Positions 42,968 to 52,069 of a DNA stretch of 64,000 nucleotides are shown here, in pieces. The DNA comes from CAYSBE01 sp046309355 (GTDB lineage: Bacteria > Bacteroidota > Bacteroidia > UKL13-3): assembly GCA_046309355.1 (NCBI GenBank), contig JBKCPL010000029.1, positions 62,001 to 126,000 of the forward strand, read 5' to 3'. Below the pieces are notes generated by a model. That model was not told where the DNA came from. It ran no database searches and saw only the letters and a list, made by a program, of their open reading frames with translations. Each line of letters begins with the position of its first letter. Position 1 is the first letter of the stretch. The translations under genes were made by a program, and so were the position numbers.

Positions 42968-44257
42968 TTATTTGTTATCACGTGCTGAACGTCCGATGTA
43001 GCTCATTACACAACGAAACCCAGTATAAGAATTAGAACTATCTTGATATTCATAAGTACGGGCTGCATTTTGAACATAATAGCCTATGTCTTTCCATGAT
43101 CCACCGCGAATTGTTTTACGCTTCAATGTTTCAGGATCATCATCTTTAGCGTCATATTGATAATCTGAACTTAAATCAGATGTAAAAAGGTTGGCTGATG
43201 TTTCGTATGCACTAATAGTCCATTCCGCAACGTTACCGGCCATATCATACAATCCAAAGTCGTTGGGGAAATAAGATCCCACACGCACCGGATATAAACC
43301 ACCGTCCTGTGCAAAGTCTCCTCGCATAGGCTTGTAATTAGCAAGCGAACAGCCTTTAGCATTCTTAATATACGGACCACCCCAAGGATATTTGTTCAAA
43401 TCACGGCCACCACGAGCAGCGTATTCCCATTCGTATTCAGTTGGCAAACGGAATGATGTAACAGTATACTCATCCATATCGGCATAAAAGCTATTAAGTA
43501 AAGCCGTGCGCCAGTGACAAAATGCTTTTGCCTGATGCCAATTTACGCCTACTACAGGATAATCATCGTATTTTGGATGCCAGAAGTAAACTGTAGCAAT
43601 AGGTTCATTGAAAGAATAGGTGTAATCACGCATAAATACCAATGTATCAGGATAAATATGTAACTGGCGTATGCGTTTGTATTTTTCACGGTTTTCTTTG
43701 TATTCGTTCTGACGGTGTAATTTAGCAGCCGATTTCAAATCGATGTCTTCGTATTTGTAAATGAGTTTACGTACGTCAATTTGCTTTTGACGGTAGTAAG
43801 TTTCAGCCTGATTGTAGTAAAGTTCTTTTAACTGGTCATTGTCGTTGGTATACTCTTCTTTAATTTTAGCATCGTAATTGAGTGAGTGTTCGCCTGACTC
43901 TTCATCAGTAAACCAGAAAATATCAGGATTTTGTTCACCCAATATTTCGCGAACCATAGAGTCCAGAACTGCAGCCACAAACTGACGGTATTCGTTGTTG
44001 GTAATTTCTGTTTCATCCATGAAAAATGCAGGAACAGAAATCTGTTTGTTAGGTCCAATCATAGCCATAGGCACATCCTGTTCAGTTTCACCAATGTGCA
44101 TAGATCCTGTAGGTACATACACTGTACCAAACGGTTGAGGATGAAACCACATTCTTCTGCCCGGTACACCTACCAGTTCACCTCTATCAGTAGTGCCTCC
44201 GCAACTAAATAAAGCCGTGCCGAACAGTACGTAAAAAAACCATTTAAAGCTTTTCAT
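42968..44257 (-). CDS. gldK: T9SS lipoprotein GldK (PorK)
   Basis: 429 residues with a lipoprotein signal (MKSFKWFFYVLFGTALFSC, Cys19). The rest is a formylglycine-generating-enzyme-like (SUMF1) fold: 'GSMHIGETEQD', 'FFMDETEITNNEYRQFV', 'PVVGVNWHQAKAFCHWR', 'FRLPTEYEWEYAARGG', 'GLYDMAGNVAEWT' and 'RGGSWKDIGYY'. In GldK the fold is structural rather than catalytic. It is the first gene of gldKLMN and has a consensus promoter 31 bases upstream. Confidence 0.97.
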   Translation of the reverse strand: MKSFKWFFYVLFGTALFSCGGTTDRGELVGVPGRRMWFHPQPFGTVYVPTGSMHIGETEQDVPMAMIGPNKQISVPAFFMDETEITNNEYRQFVAAVLDSMVREILGEQNPDIFWFTDEESGEHSLNYDAKIKEEYTNDNDQLKELYYNQAETYYRQKQIDVRKLIYKYEDIDLKSAAKLHRQNEYKENREKYKRIRQLHIYPDTLVFMRDYTYSFNEPIATVYFWHPKYDDYPVVGVNWHQAKAFCHWRTALLNSFYADMDEYTVTSFRLPTEYEWEYAARGGRDLNKYPWGGPYIKNAKGCSLANYKPMRGDFAQDGGLYPVRVGSYFPNDFGLYDMAGNVAEWTISAYETSANLFTSDLSSDYQYDAKDDDPETLKRKTIRGGSWKDIGYYVQNAARTYEYQDSSNSYTGFRCVMSYIGRSARDNK

Positions 44258-44287
44258 TTTTTATGATATACTTAGTTTTAAGTAACG

Positions 44288-44317
44288 CAAAATTAGAATA
44301 TAAAACCAAATTTGCAA
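44288..44317 (-). promoter_or_regulatory. Promoter of gldKLMN
   Basis: On the minus strand TTG (44315-44317), 19 bases, TAATTTTG (44288-44295), a full consensus match. Predicted leader about 25 bases. It separates gldKLMN from porP/sprF upstream. Confidence 0.8.
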
Positions 44318-44379
44318 GTAAGTGGTGGAAATTGTTTTAACCGATAACGTCAAAGTTGCCGATAATATTGCCAGAAATA

Positions 44380-45357
44380 CTATAAAAAGCGAGGTGTAAG
44401 TCTCGGAATAACAATCTTTTCCTTAGTCTTGATCTTAGGCATGAAACAGTATTTAAAGAATATTTCATGCGACCCGGTGCTGTAATCAATGATATTGCTG
44501 GTTGTGAGATCATACGAGTAGCCAAGTTGCATATCGTCTGTAAATTTAAATCCGGCCAGTATTGAAAAGGCATCTTCTGTACGCCATGAGATACCGCCTT
44601 TAAAGCGGTTGTTGTATACAACCATTGCGTTGATATCCGCAGATGTTTTTGAGAGAATTGACTTAACTAAAACATTGGGTTCAATCGCAAATGTTCCATT
44701 GATATCGTAGGCTGCCCCGGCCATAAAATAATAATGGTGAACCATTTTGTTTTCGATGGTATTGTATGCAACATTGGCCTGATTGATGTGCATTAGCGAT
44801 AAACCGGTATAAAATCTGTCAAACCGCCAAAGAGTAGGCATAGTGAAGTATACACCTGCACCAAAATCAATTCCCGTACCTGTTTCTGTTCCAGTAGGAA
44901 CTTTTGAGTCGCCAGCATCGCGTGCCGAAAATTTGCTGCCATCAAGCGTTTTTTGAACCATACCAACATTTACCCCCCCTGATAATTGGGATTCATTGGC
45001 AAAGGTATGGCGATAAGAAACAGATAAGCTTGGAACCACGGTACTCTCAAATCCTTGTCTGTCTCTGTAAATATTAAATCCAACACCTAAGCGTTGTCCA
45101 ATAGGTGCATTGATGTTGCCGATAAATGTTTCAGGCGACTCTCCACGTGATACACCCAAATCATTCTTTCCTGAACCACCAAAACCCTGCCACTGCGTAC
45201 GGTACATCAACATTCCGCATATTTTCTGTTCTGTGCCCGCAAATGCAGGATTATAATTCAGTCTGTTCATGAAAAAATGCGTGAATTGAGGGTCTTGCTG
45301 TGCTTTTACGGCATATATGCATAGACTCATGGCTGTCAGTGTAAGTAGTTTTCTCAT
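44380..45357 (-). CDS. PorP/SprF-family type IX secretion membrane protein
   Basis: 325 residues from the ATG at 45357, which opens the signal peptide (MRKLLTLTAMSLCIYAVKAQ); the longer frame adds 20 residues of no obvious use. 'QQDPQFTHFFMNRLNYNPAFAG' followed by 'YRTQWQGFGG' is the classic PorP/SprF start. The rest is a beta-barrel ending in 'SHEIFFKYCFMPK'. PorP-like proteins are outer-membrane anchors for T9SS substrates or partners. Its placement directly before gldK is common in the phylum. Confidence 0.95.
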   Translation of the reverse strand: MRKLLTLTAMSLCIYAVKAQQDPQFTHFFMNRLNYNPAFAGTEQKICGMLMYRTQWQGFGGSGKNDLGVSRGESPETFIGNINAPIGQRLGVGFNIYRDRQGFESTVVPSLSVSYRHTFANESQLSGGVNVGMVQKTLDGSKFSARDAGDSKVPTGTETGTGIDFGAGVYFTMPTLWRFDRFYTGLSLMHINQANVAYNTIENKMVHHYYFMAGAAYDINGTFAIEPNVLVKSILSKTSADINAMVVYNNRFKGGISWRTEDAFSILAGFKFTDDMQLGYSYDLTTSNIIDYSTGSHEIFFKYCFMPKIKTKEKIVIPRLTPRFL

Positions 45358-45387
45358 CAGCGAGGTGATTTTTGGCTGTTTAAAAAA

Positions 45388-45417
45388 CAATAATAGCAAT
45401 TTGCCTATACAATACAA
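45388..45417 (-). promoter_or_regulatory. Probable promoter of porP/sprF
   Basis: On the minus strand TTG (45415-45417), 19 bases, TATTATTG (45388-45395), one mismatch from TAnnTTTG. It also lies inside the longer possible reading frame, which supports the start at 45357. Confidence 0.55.
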
Positions 45418-45459
45418 TAGCTATTTAAAAGAATAAAGTTTTGATTAAGGTATCCCGTA

Positions 45460-46218
45460 TTATTTAGCCTCTTTATTGTGGGCTTCCACATATTTATCCA
45501 GCGCCATAACCATAGATGGATATTGTGGAGTAGGAACGGCTATGTTTACGGTAAGACCTGCCTCCTTTATAGCCTTGGCAGTAGTTGCACCAAATGAGGC
45601 TATCAGGGTTTTATTTTGCTTGAATTTAGGAAAATTTTCAAACAACGAACGAATATCAGCCGGGCTAAAAAACACAATGATATCGTAGTTTACATCTTTC
45701 AAATCAGACAAATCAGCGGATACAATTCGGTAAAAGAACGACTCTTTAAAGTGATACTTGTTCTTTTTCATGAATTTTTCAATCTCCGGTTTACGCCAGT
45801 CGCTACATGGAAAAAGGTATTTCTCGTTGGGATGATTCTTAATCACATTAAGCAATTCTGTTTCGGTGGCTTTGCCTGAAAATACTTTTCGCTTACGTAC
45901 CTGAATATATTTAGCCAGGTAATTGGCTATGCTTTCGTTTACACAAAAGTACTTGGTTTCCGGGGGCATTTCTATTTTCAACTCACTGCACATGCGAAAG
46001 AAGTGATCAACGGAGTTGCGTGAGTTCAGTATGATGGCTGTGTAATCAGAGATATTTACCTTCTGGCTCTTAAATTCTTTAGAGCTAACAGGACTAACGG
46101 TAATGAAAGGTCTGAAATCGATTTTAAGACTACGCTTTTTAGCAAGATCAAAATACGGTGATTTATCCGACTCCGGCTTGGGCTGAGAGATTATGATACT
46201 TTTGATCTTAGCTTTCAA
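45460..46218 (-). CDS. hemD: Uroporphyrinogen-III synthase family protein
   Basis: 252 residues with the HemD pattern: 'IKSIIISQPKP' at the start, 'YTAIILNSRNSVDHFFRMC', 'KYFCVNESIANYLAKY' and 'IIVFFSPADIRSLF...IASFGATTAKAIKEAG' near the end. It would close hydroxymethylbilane to uroporphyrinogen III for haem. It overlaps the DUF4271 gene by four bases and sits among T9SS genes, a recurring arrangement in Bacteroidota whose reason is unclear. Confidence 0.9.
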   Translation of the reverse strand: MKAKIKSIIISQPKPESDKSPYFDLAKKRSLKIDFRPFITVSPVSSKEFKSQKVNISDYTAIILNSRNSVDHFFRMCSELKIEMPPETKYFCVNESIANYLAKYIQVRKRKVFSGKATETELLNVIKNHPNEKYLFPCSDWRKPEIEKFMKKNKYHFKESFFYRIVSADLSDLKDVNYDIIVFFSPADIRSLFENFPKFKQNKTLIASFGATTAKAIKEAGLTVNIAVPTPQYPSMVMALDKYVEAHNKEAK

Positions 46219-47183
46219 ATGGTGTAGGTATTAATATATTTAACGATTACAACTATGGGTAAAATTTCGAGGGCGCAAAGATAAATAAATAAATAGATTA
46301 TGGGAAAAGTAAAAAATGAGGGGCTTAGTAGCAGTATGCGCACTACGCGGTAAAGTATACTCACAAAAAACAGTGAGACTATGGTTTGCATCATAATAAC
46401 CGACCACAGCTGATTGGTATTGTAGGCGTAGAAAATAATAAAGGGAAAGATAACCAATGCCAAAAAGTTAGTTACTGAAACGGTATTTGAGATGAATCCT
46501 ACGCCCAGCTTTTTAATACTTAACAATGCCCCCAGCAAACCGTGAAGTAAAAATTTGGATGCGTATACGATTGCACAAACACCAACTATAAACAGGTACT
46601 GTAAAAAGTAGTTATCAATAATATTTATACGGCTTTGCTCCAAATAGGAATTAATAAAAATGGCTGCGATAAGCAGGTATATAGCAAACATGTGCAGGGT
46701 AATAAAATTGAATACGGTACGCTGTTCCTCCCATATTTTATCACTAAGTCTTACATTAAATACCGACTGAACAAACTGGTTGAAATCGGAAGGATGGCTG
46801 ATACGCACAAAGGAGATGTACATAAGAATAACACATATCACCCAAAAACGCCATTGGTCTCTGCGTTTGGGTCTGTTTTGTATTTCCTTAATACCTGTGA
46901 TGCCGGTGCGCCTGGTGGGGATTTTCACGTAGGGTTGCGTTATGCGTACGTACGGGTGAAAAATTGAAAGCAACAATGAATCCGATGAAATAGAATCAAG
47001 CAACGAGTTATTTAATACAGATTTCGGTTTTGCTGCTGTATCGACTTGCAGCGTATCGGATGTTTCAAACCTAAATGCAGTATCGGTTAACTCCTGTGCA
47101 AATGCGCTATTCATGAAACAAAAACATGCAATAAACGCAGCCAGCTGTATTTTAATTTTTATATGAATAGTGCGTGGGTACAT
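46215..47183 (-). CDS. DUF4271 membrane protein
   Basis: 322 residues. A signal-like first segment (ending NSAFAQ) and a soluble region to about residue 130 ('VLNNSLLDSISSDSLLLSIFHPYV', basic 'RPKRRDQWR') are followed by seven or so membrane segments with few charged residues. This is the DUF4271 architecture. Function is not established; it is regularly next to hemD and T9SS genes. It follows the BamA-like gene after three bases and overlaps hemD, so all three form one transcript. Confidence 0.85.
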   Translation of the reverse strand: MYPRTIHIKIKIQLAAFIACFCFMNSAFAQELTDTAFRFETSDTLQVDTAAKPKSVLNNSLLDSISSDSLLLSIFHPYVRITQPYVKIPTRRTGITGIKEIQNRPKRRDQWRFWVICVILMYISFVRISHPSDFNQFVQSVFNVRLSDKIWEEQRTVFNFITLHMFAIYLLIAAIFINSYLEQSRINIIDNYFLQYLFIVGVCAIVYASKFLLHGLLGALLSIKKLGVGFISNTVSVTNFLALVIFPFIIFYAYNTNQLWSVIMMQTIVSLFFVSILYRVVRILLLSPSFFTFPIIYLFIYLCALEILPIVVIVKYINTYTI

Positions 47184-47186
47184 GCT

Positions 47187-48953
47187 TTAAAAAAAACTGG
47201 TGAAACCAAAATGAACCTTTGCTTTTTCAAACTCTATCGGATTATTGAACTGCCTGCCCAATGCGTAATAAATGGAAAAAACGCCTGCTGTGGTTTCAAA
47301 ATTAAACCCTGCTCCAAATCCGAACGGAGTGTCCGATAATGTAGGTGTGCGCAGCGTATTTTCATAATATGCTCCATTCCAAAAAATGCTAGCATGCGCA
47401 TTGCGCTGCAACAGGTATCTCAGTTCAGTATTCACTATGGCGTATCTGCTTGCAAATATAGCTTGTTCATCAAAACCTTTGAGGGTTCTTAATCCACCTA
47501 TACGATACAAATCGTTCAGGAACAAAACCGGAGCCTGCACTGCTGCAGCCATTAGCTGTAACCGGGTAGTTACGAATTTTCCCAACTTAACAAATACATC
47601 TGCATCGGTATGTACCTTGTACTGAATCATACGTGCAGCTACTTTATCGTACAATGAATACTGACTTCCTTTTTCATCTGTGAAACGAATGCCATCAATA
47701 GTCGGATTTCTTTGAATACGTTTATCGCCCAGCGAAGCATTGAGTGTTATTGAATATCCCTTCATCGGATTCAGTAAATAATCGTAATGCACTACCTTTA
47801 CCTCTGTTCCGTATTGGTAATTTATCACATCGTTGGCATCGGGCAGCCTAACGCTGTTTCGTATTTGTTGGGTATCTACGGTTATGAGTGAGGTGCTTTG
47901 AATAGCATAATACACCCTGAGGTAATCCTGACCAATAAAACGGTAGTACAAACCCAATTGATTATTTACGTCTAAAAAACTGGTATCCTGTTTAATTAGT
48001 TGAAGGGAATAATCAAACCCTACGCTCGACCTGAATATATAAGGATACAGGGCATACACTCGTAACTGCTGTGAATTAGCTAAAAAGCTGCGGTAATTTA
48101 CCTCGAGTACCTTGCCGGTTTCAAATAAGTTTTCAAGTTTTAAGTTAGCCTCGCCTGTAAGCAACAGCGAATTGTTGTTGGCTTGCGAATTGGGCGCAAA
48201 ACCGATAATACCGTCAGCTGTGCTTGCTTTGCGCTCATCGGCATACAGTATAGGCTTGGCTTTATTGGCAAAAAAATACACACGAGCCGACTGTGAAGCG
48301 GTTAGAAAAGGCAATTGATTTAATCTGGCAGATGCCATTTTTATGTGCTGCTCATTGTAGGCTGCACCTATTTTAACTCCGAGGTATTTTTCAAGAAACC
48401 ACTTTTTAACCTGCGATGATCCAATCAATTCTATGGAATCGTATTGAATCCATTCATTGTTGGTGAGTTTCCACGATGCCGAGATACCTTCCTGTTCTAT
48501 GGTTAGGCTGTCGAGCTCCAGAGAAGCGAATGGATAACCGTTACGTTCGAGATAACTGAGAATACGTGATGCTGCATTTTTATAAACATCCGGGGAAAAT
48601 TGTTTGTTCACGAAATCACGTGATCGAAAACCCGCTGCCGTTAGTATATCATCGGGTATATTTCCTTTGCGCAGCGCAATCCATTTGTAAGGTTTGCCGG
48701 TTTGTATGTATACACGTATGGAATCGTCTAACATGTCAAGGTGCGTAATTTTTGCTGCCAGATAAGCCTGTTCGTTTAATGCCAGAATAACACGGCTTAG
48801 TGCTCCTTCAAGCGATGCAGAATCAACACGAAGTTCGGGCCAGTTTTTGAGCACAGGCAAATCACTGTGTACACTCAGCCATTTATTTTGCTGTGCCTGC
48901 AGCGAACTGCAACCAAGTAACAGAATGATAAGATATCTTCGCACCGGTTTCAA
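47187..48953 (-). CDS. BamA/TamA-like outer-membrane protein (Omp85 superfamily)
   Basis: 588 residues. Signal peptide (KPVRRYLIILLLGCSSLQAQ), then POTRA-like repeats ('AASRILSYLERNGYPFASLELDSL', about 100-170), then a barrel of about 350 residues with 'GGLRTLKGFDEQAIFASRYAIVNTELRYLL', the Omp85 RG(F/Y)-like region, and a C-terminal strand ending in phenylalanine (VHFGFTSFF). It lacks an ATG: the start is TTG at 48953, or GTG at 48944 giving 'MRRYLIILLLG'. Role in membrane insertion or T9SS biogenesis is inferred. Confidence 0.87.
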   Translation of the reverse strand: MKPVRRYLIILLLGCSSLQAQQNKWLSVHSDLPVLKNWPELRVDSASLEGALSRVILALNEQAYLAAKITHLDMLDDSIRVYIQTGKPYKWIALRKGNIPDDILTAAGFRSRDFVNKQFSPDVYKNAASRILSYLERNGYPFASLELDSLTIEQEGISASWKLTNNEWIQYDSIELIGSSQVKKWFLEKYLGVKIGAAYNEQHIKMASARLNQLPFLTASQSARVYFFANKAKPILYADERKASTADGIIGFAPNSQANNNSLLLTGEANLKLENLFETGKVLEVNYRSFLANSQQLRVYALYPYIFRSSVGFDYSLQLIKQDTSFLDVNNQLGLYYRFIGQDYLRVYYAIQSTSLITVDTQQIRNSVRLPDANDVINYQYGTEVKVVHYDYLLNPMKGYSITLNASLGDKRIQRNPTIDGIRFTDEKGSQYSLYDKVAARMIQYKVHTDADVFVKLGKFVTTRLQLMAAAVQAPVLFLNDLYRIGGLRTLKGFDEQAIFASRYAIVNTELRYLLQRNAHASIFWNGAYYENTLRTPTLSDTPFGFGAGFNFETTAGVFSIYYALGRQFNNPIEFEKAKVHFGFTSFF

Positions 48954-48967
48954 ATTAACAACAATAA

Positions 48968-50089
48968 TTGTCGGGATTATATATTCATATACCTTTTTGC
49001 AAACAGGCGTGTCACTATTGCAATTTTCACTTCAGCACTTCGCTGCACCTGGCCGATGAAATGGTAGAAGCCATTTGCAGTGAGATAGAGCTGCGTAAAA
49101 ACTACTTGCCCGACAACACACTAAAGTCTGTTTACGTTGGAGGAGGTACACCTTCTTTGCTTACATATTCGCAACTTAAAAAGCTGTTCGAACACATTAA
49201 ACGCTTCTATAACGTTGAAGTGGGTGCTGAAATTACGCTGGAGGCCAATCCGGATGATTTGAATCCGGCCAAACTAAATGAATTGTACATGCTGGGTATA
49301 AACCGCTTAAGCATAGGTGTACAGTCGTTTGATGACACCCTATTGAAGTGGATGAACCGGGCGCACACAGCTCAGCAAGCCTTGCAATGCCTAATCAATG
49401 CGAACCAGGCAGGAATTCATCAGGCTTCAGTCGACCTGATTTACGGCATTCCCTCGTTAAGTACTCAAAAATGGCATGACACGCTGAATAAGGTATTGGA
49501 TAGCGGTGTTCAGCATATTTCTGCTTACTGCTTAACCATTGAAGAAAAGACAGCGCTTTACCATGCTGTTAAAATGCAAAAAGAAAAACCGGTAGACGAA
49601 GAAGCTGCCTTAAAGCAATTTGAAATGCTGACGGAAACATTGGCAATGCATGGGTATGAGCACTATGAAATTTCAAATTTTGCCCGCAACAAGCAGTACG
49701 CTGTTCACAACACATCCTACTGGCAGAATAAACCGTATATTGGAGTTGGCCCATCAGCACATTCTTATAATGGAACATCGCGACAATGGAATGTAGCCAA
49801 TAATGTTGCCTATATAAAGCAGATAAAAGCCGGTAGCCTTTTTTATGAGCAGGAAATTCTGAGCAACAAAGAGCGCTACAACGAAACGGTAATGACGGGA
49901 CTTAGAACAATGTGGGGAGTTTCTGAGAGCCAACTGCTCAATGAGTTTGGCGAATACTACCAGGCTAACCGAAAAGTATTTGATACATACAGAGAACAAG
50001 GTATATTAATTCTTGACAAGGGTGCATTTGTGCTTGCTCACTCACATCGATTCATGGCCGATGGCATTGCTTCATCGCTGTTTGCTTAA
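48968..50089 (+). CDS. hemW: HemW-type radical SAM protein
   Basis: 373 residues. The 4Fe-4S motif C-x3-C-x2-C is in PFCKQACHYCNFHFS (Cys11, 15, 18). 'VYVGGGTPSLL', 'TLEANPDDL' and 'LSIGVQSFDD' follow, and the HemW-specific 'HNTSYWQNKPYIGVGPSAHSY' is near residue 245. HemW is a haem chaperone rather than a true coproporphyrinogen oxidase. The start is TTG; it gives MSGLYIHIPF, the standard N-terminus. Only 14 bases separate it from the divergent BamA-like start. Confidence 0.93.
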   Translation: MSGLYIHIPFCKQACHYCNFHFSTSLHLADEMVEAICSEIELRKNYLPDNTLKSVYVGGGTPSLLTYSQLKKLFEHIKRFYNVEVGAEITLEANPDDLNPAKLNELYMLGINRLSIGVQSFDDTLLKWMNRAHTAQQALQCLINANQAGIHQASVDLIYGIPSLSTQKWHDTLNKVLDSGVQHISAYCLTIEEKTALYHAVKMQKEKPVDEEAALKQFEMLTETLAMHGYEHYEISNFARNKQYAVHNTSYWQNKPYIGVGPSAHSYNGTSRQWNVANNVAYIKQIKAGSLFYEQEILSNKERYNETVMTGLRTMWGVSESQLLNEFGEYYQANRKVFDTYREQGILILDKGAFVLAHSHRFMADGIASSLFA

Positions 50090-50682
50090 CCTTTTACAGC
50101 CTTTTCAATAAACTGCAGTATATTTTCCCTACCCTTTGCCGTTACAGATGATGTGATAAAATGCGTTGGAAATTCTTCCCAGTATTTCAGCAATTCGTCT
50201 TTAAATCTGTTCACGGATTTAGCTGTTACCGACTGATTGTTTTTATCGGACTTGGTAAACACCAGCATGAGCGGTATTTGCATTTCACCTAATTTATTAA
50301 TAAACGAAATATCCGATGCCTGAGGTTCTATGCGTGAATCAATAAGCACAAAAACTCCGCTTAAATTTTCCCGCTTGGCAAAGTACTCGAACATGACCTT
50401 TTCCCAGGTAGCACGTTGTTCTTTTGATCGCTTGGCAAATCCGTATCCGGGTAAGTCTACCAAGTACCATGAATTGTTAATGAGAAAATGATTGATGCTG
50501 ATTGTTTTCCCCGGAGTAGCCGACACTTTAGCCAAACTTTTATTGTTAGCCAGCATGTTTATAAGTGACGACTTGCCTACGTTGGAGCGTCCAATAAAAG
50601 CAAACTCAGGTTTTGTGGGGGCTGGTGCATCGGTTATGCTGCCCGAACTTTTAACAAACTTGGCCTGTATTGTTTCTTTCAT
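50086..50682 (-). CDS. engB: Ribosome-biogenesis GTPase EngB/YihA
   Basis: 198 residues. GTPase motifs are G1 GRSNVGKSSLIN (31-42), the G2 region ATPGKTISINHF, G3 DLPGYG (76-81) and G4 TKSDKNNQS (about 147). It acts in assembly of the 50S subunit. Its stop codon interlocks with that of hemW. It starts two bases after the stop of the lipoprotein gene. Confidence 0.95.
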   Translation of the reverse strand: MKETIQAKFVKSSGSITDAPAPTKPEFAFIGRSNVGKSSLINMLANNKSLAKVSATPGKTISINHFLINNSWYLVDLPGYGFAKRSKEQRATWEKVMFEYFAKRENLSGVFVLIDSRIEPQASDISFINKLGEMQIPLMLVFTKSDKNNQSVTAKSVNRFKDELLKYWEEFPTHFITSSVTAKGRENILQFIEKAVKG

Positions 50683-50684
50683 GG

Positions 50685-51257
50685 TTATTGAAGTTGAAAT
50701 ACCGATGTCGAATTCATATATCTGATAACGCCATCCGTTTTGGTGTAATACAAGCTGTCATTATTAGAAGTGCGCATGTAAATGCCTGAAAATGCTCGAC
50801 CACTCCAGTTGGCAGCAGTCATAAAAACACTATCAGGCGATGACAAGGATGAAAAGGGAAAACGGAAAATACCTGAATCACTTGAACATGTCAATTCACT
50901 GTTTCGCTTATCAAATCGGATGTGCAGTGTATGAAAGTTCGAATCGAGTTTTAGAGTAAAATTGAGTTGTTCGTATTGTATGGAATCGGGAGGACATTCA
51001 GGATTGCTGCCTGCCCTGGGCATTCTTGCCCATGTTGATGCTTCTGGTATAACGAATCCGTTTCGCAACGAACTGCTGGGTAATCTTTCATACGTAAGCG
51101 TATCTGCCTTGGTGTAAGCCAACCATGATTTTTCGGACGCAGTAAAACTGATGGATTCGTATGCAACTGCGCGGCATGGTGCATCGTAGTTTTCTTTGCA
51201 CGAACTAGTTCCGGCAATGAACAGAAAAAACAGTACATAGGCATTAATGCTACGCAT
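50685..51257 (-). CDS. Lipoprotein of unknown function
   Basis: 190 residues from the ATG at 51257, which begins a lipoprotein signal (MRSINAYVLFFLFIAGTSSC, Cys20). A longer frame would add nine residues before it. The mature part contains 'AVAYESISFTASEKSWLAYTKADTLTYE', serine-rich stretches and beta-strand patterns with two further cysteine pairs (PCRAV, PECPP, LTCSS). No family is recognised. It precedes engB directly and may share its transcript. Confidence 0.75.
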   Translation of the reverse strand: MRSINAYVLFFLFIAGTSSCKENYDAPCRAVAYESISFTASEKSWLAYTKADTLTYERLPSSSLRNGFVIPEASTWARMPRAGSNPECPPDSIQYEQLNFTLKLDSNFHTLHIRFDKRNSELTCSSDSGIFRFPFSSLSSPDSVFMTAANWSGRAFSGIYMRTSNNDSLYYTKTDGVIRYMNSTSVFQLQ

Positions 51258-51343
51258 AGTGCAATAATACACATAGTGAGCCATTCACTTATAAAAATTG
51301 TGCAATACCAAATCATTTCACGTATTTCGCACGTTCATTCAGA

Positions 51344-52069
51344 GTGAATACCGTAAAACCATATAGAACATCTGCCGATTCGAAAAAAGAGCAGGTTGAA
51401 CACATGTTCGACAGCATAGCACCTCGCTACGATTTTCTGAATCACTTTTTATCGCTGGGCATTGACAAAATTTGGCGCAAAAAAGCCATACAATCGCTGG
51501 CTGATTCAAAGCCTTTACTCATACTGGATGTGGCTACAGGAACAGCCGATTTAGCAATAGCGGCTCTAAAACTGAATCCCGAAAAAGTTATCGGAATTGA
51601 TATCTCACAGCTGATGCTGGATGTGGGTAGAAAGAAAATACGTACAGGCAAGCTTTCAGATAAAATAGAACTGGTAAAGGGTGACTCAGAAGCTTTGCCG
51701 TATGCCGATAATACCTTTGATGCGGTAACCGTTGCTTTCGGGGTGCGGAATTTTGAAAATCTGGACAAAGGGCTAAGCGAACTGTACCGCGTGCTAAAAC
51801 CGGGTGGAAAGCTTGCTGTTCTTGAGTTTTCGAAACCACGTAGCTTCCCTTTCAAACAACTGTACTACCTGTATTTTCATCAAATTTTACCTTTGTGGGG
51901 TAAATGGATAAGTAAAAATCAAAATGCTTATGCATATTTGCCAGAATCGGTTAAGCATTTTCCTGATGGAAAAAACTTTACTGAACACCTTATAAAAGCC
52001 CGATTTAAGAATAATACATGCAAACCTCTAACCTTTGGTATATGCACCTTGTACAACGGTTTAAAATAA
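51344..52069 (+). CDS. ubiE: Demethylmenaquinone methyltransferase UbiE/MenG
   Basis: 241 residues. It adds the last methyl group in menaquinone synthesis from S-adenosylmethionine. The SAM motif LDVATGTADLAI is at 61-72; 'MFDSIAPRYDFLNHFLSLG' at 21-39 and 'PLTFGICTLY' at the end are family signatures. The start is GTG, giving MNTVKPYRTSADSKKEQV, as in Bacteroidota relatives. It overlaps porT by 28 bases. The pairing of ubiE with porT is frequent in the phylum. Confidence 0.95.
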   Translation: MNTVKPYRTSADSKKEQVEHMFDSIAPRYDFLNHFLSLGIDKIWRKKAIQSLADSKPLLILDVATGTADLAIAALKLNPEKVIGIDISQLMLDVGRKKIRTGKLSDKIELVKGDSEALPYADNTFDAVTVAFGVRNFENLDKGLSELYRVLKPGGKLAVLEFSKPRSFPFKQLYYLYFHQILPLWGKWISKNQNAYAYLPESVKHFPDGKNFTEHLIKARFKNNTCKPLTFGICTLYNGLK

